A stretch of 30,038 nt of DNA, from positions 144,861-174,898 of the forward strand of contig CAUYUJ010018636.1 of assembly GCA_963575745.1 (NCBI GenBank), read 5' to 3'. The position numbers and the translations under genes are program-made. Shown one piece after another: positions 28,290-30,038 of this stretch (its first letter is position 1; each line of letters opens with the position of its first letter). This DNA comes from Prorocentrum cordatum (Eukaryota > Sar > Dinophyceae > Prorocentrales > Prorocentraceae). Below the pieces are notes generated by a model. The model was given only the letters and a program-made list of their open reading frames with translations. It made no database searches and was not told where the DNA came from.

Positions 28290-29095
28290 TCCCCGGTCAG
28301 ACAAGACGGCCCCAGGAGCGCCCAAGACGGCCCAAGAAACTTCCAAGAGGCCTCCAAGAGGGCTCCGAGATGTTGAAGATGGCCTCCAGACGTCCAAGGA
28401 CGCCCCCCAAAGGCCCCAAGAAGCCTCCAACATGCGTCCCAAGAGGGCCCCTAGACGCAAAAATTGGCCCATCCTCTTCGTAAAACGTACATTTTTCACA
28501 AAGTTGTCTTTTGGGCTTTCCGACGTTACAGGACGGCCCAAGAGGCGCCCAAGACCGCCCCAAGACGGCCCAAGAAGCTTCCAATAGGGCCCCAGGACAG
28601 CCCAAGAGGGCCCCAAGACGGCCCAAGAGGCGCCCAAGATGGCCCAAGAGGGCCCCAAGACGGGCCCAAGAGTGGGCCCAGAGGGGGACCACGAACCGCA
28701 AGCTCGAGCCTTCCGCCCCAAGAGGCCGCCAGGAGGCCCCCAGGAGGCCCCTCAAGAGGCCCCAGTAGACCCCAGACGTCCAAGGACGCCCCCAAGAGGC
28801 TCCAAGAAGCCTCCAACATGCGTCCCAAGAGGGCCCCTAGACGCAAGAATTGGCCCATTCCCTTCGTAAAACGTACATTTTCAACAAAGTCGCCTTTTGG
28901 GCTTTCCGACGTTACAGGACGGCCCAAGAGGCGCCCAAGATGGCCCAAGAGGGCCCCAAGACGGGCCCAAGAGGGGGCCCAGAGGGGGACCACGAACCGC
29001 AAGCTCGAGCCTTCCGCCCCAAGAGGCCGCCAGGGGGCCCCCAGGAGGCCCCTCAAGAGGCCCCAGGAGACCCCAGACGTCCAAGGACGCCCCCA
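28290..29095 (+). repeat. CCAAGA-type repeat with three staggered ~300-390-bp units
   Basis: CCAGACGTCCAAGGACGCCC begins at 28386, 28772 and 29073 (spacing 386 and 301). Units 1 and 2 share a distinctive segment (ATTGGCCCAT...TTCGTAAAACGTACATTTT...TTTCCGACGTTACAGG). The remainder is short-period CCCAAGAGG repeat. No gene is seen. Confidence 0.8.
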
Positions 29096-29151
29096 CGACG
29101 CTTCGCGTCACCAATTTCTTCTCACAACGATTCCTGGTCTGTGACTCGACA

Positions 29152-29189
29152 GAACCTAAGCGCGCGCGAAGCGCGCGCGTGGTTCTAGT
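29152..29189. repeat. 38-bp hairpin repeat, copy 2
   Basis: It matches 27602-27639 with a single TG/CG difference by eye. It is followed by non-coding AT-rich DNA to 29352. Confidence 0.8.
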
Positions 29190-29254
29190 GTTATTATCTT
29201 GTAATACTAGTCGAGTAGTCATATTCGATCACATGAGTTACACGTTGCAATATC

Positions 29255-29352
29255 ATTATGTAATATATATATATATTTATATTATATGTATATTGTATAG
29301 GTCTATTTATATATACAATATATATATATATAATTATTATATATATATATAT
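29255..29352. repeat. TA-rich low-complexity stretch
   Basis: About 100 bp of TATATA with interruptions, in sharp contrast to the GC-rich surroundings. Confidence 0.9.
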
Positions 29353-29439
29353 CGGAGACGGCCAGGGGGGCGGCGGGCCAGTGCCTGTACCTACCCTCCA
29401 CGGGCGCCCCCTTGGTTTCTTGGGGGGTGTCCCAGAGCT

Positions 29440-29990
29440 CCCGAGACGGCCCGGGCCCGCCCCGAAACGGGACACGACAGGCTAAGGCGGCCCTAAGAGG
29501 GCCCAAGACGGTTCCGAGAGGCCCCGAAAAGCACCCAATATGCCGTCAAAACGGCCGACGAGGACTCCAACGCGCTCCAGGACGGCATCAAGAGGCCCCC
29601 CAAGGGGGCCCTGAGAGACGCAATTCGTCAATTTTCCGGATGGTTTCGAAGTATTTTGGCCTTCTCGCTTTTCCCGCTTCCCTGCGCTCCCTCACGGCCT
29701 CGGAGACCCTTCAGATCGCTCCAAGACGGCCCACGAGACCCCGAGGAGGGACCCAAGACGGCCCAGGAGGCTCCCCAGACAACCCAAGCGTGCCCCAAGA
29801 GCGCCCCACGAGAGGGCCCAGAGGGAGACCACGAACCGATATTTCGAGGCCTATGGCCCCAGAAGGCCCCCGGAGGCCACCAAGAGGCTTCCAAGAAGCC
29901 CCGTGAGGCCCCCATGAGGCCCCCAGGAAGCCCCAAAAGGCCACCAAGGGGCCGAAGGGAACGCCCAAGAGGCCCCCCAACACACCCCAA
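29440..29990 (+). repeat. CCAAGA/GGCCCC repeat block to window end
   Basis: Units such as GGCCCAAGACGG and AGGCCCCCAAG repeat irregularly. It resembles 28290-29095 but lacks its staggered units. No gene was seen. Confidence 0.7.
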
Positions 29991-30038
29991 CAAATCATGT
30001 CCCCAGAAAGCCTTTCGGGGACACGGTTCATCATCATG

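Noticed and set aside
27606-28721. Long minus-strand frame with Tyr/Ile/His/Thr runs
   Set aside because: It is periodic translation of TATG/GTGC microsatellites, not a membrane protein or a His-rich protein.
1-30038. Relict dinoflagellate spliced-leader sequence marking a retroposed gene
   Set aside because: I looked by eye for the conserved TTTGGCTCAAG end on both strands, including upstream of the methyltransferase start, and found no convincing match.

Overview
The window looks like nuclear DNA of a dinoflagellate. I see GC-rich, low-density sequence with small exons scattered through kilobases of repeat-filled intron, non-consensus 5' splice sites (GA, GC and others beside GT), direct repeats at exon/intron borders, no bacterial-style operons or ribosome binding sites, and a 100-base assembly gap. 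Prorocentrum, Polarella or a Symbiodiniaceae alga are possible; I cannot decide the genus from the sequence.

Layout. (1) Positions 1-13.4 kb, plus strand: one spliced gene. Eleven exons join in a single open frame and give two consecutive SPRY domains (about 463 residues reconstructed; the true 5' end lies outside the window or is unrecognised). Its introns carry inverted-repeat elements, six-copy MITEs with 8-9 bp target duplications (five in this gene, one downstream), and simple repeats. (2) 13.4-16.6 kb: no recognisable gene; an Asp-codon repeat, a duplicated 220-bp repeat, TCTTGG-rich repeat, one more MITE and CCT repeats. (3) 16.9-24.2 kb, minus strand: a multi-exon gene for a protein I do not recognise, with basic, acidic and Ala/Lys-rich stretches that suggest a nuclear protein. 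(4) 25.35-27.0 kb, minus strand: a C5-cytosine methyltransferase-like reading frame with motifs I, IV, VI, VIII, IX and X in order, interrupted by one in-frame TAG between motifs VIII and IX. (5) 27.4-30.0 kb: the gap, microsatellites and CCAAGAGGCC-type repeats, no gene seen.

The most striking signal is at the introns. All ten reconstructed introns of the SPRY gene, and two in the minus-strand gene, are bounded by direct repeats of 5-15 bp, one copy at each end. Removing exactly one copy plus the intervening DNA restores the reading frame every time. Several introns contain, or consist almost wholly of, a fold-back element with inverted ends around a TCCGCGCGGA core. This is the expected footprint of introns created by DNA-transposon-like introners. 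In one place a 60-bp perfect palindrome flanked by a 10-bp duplication has copied a 3' splice site and remains open in frame, so it can be read as intron or as exon.

All joins come from reading frames and repeats by eye; no transcript data or database search supports them yet.
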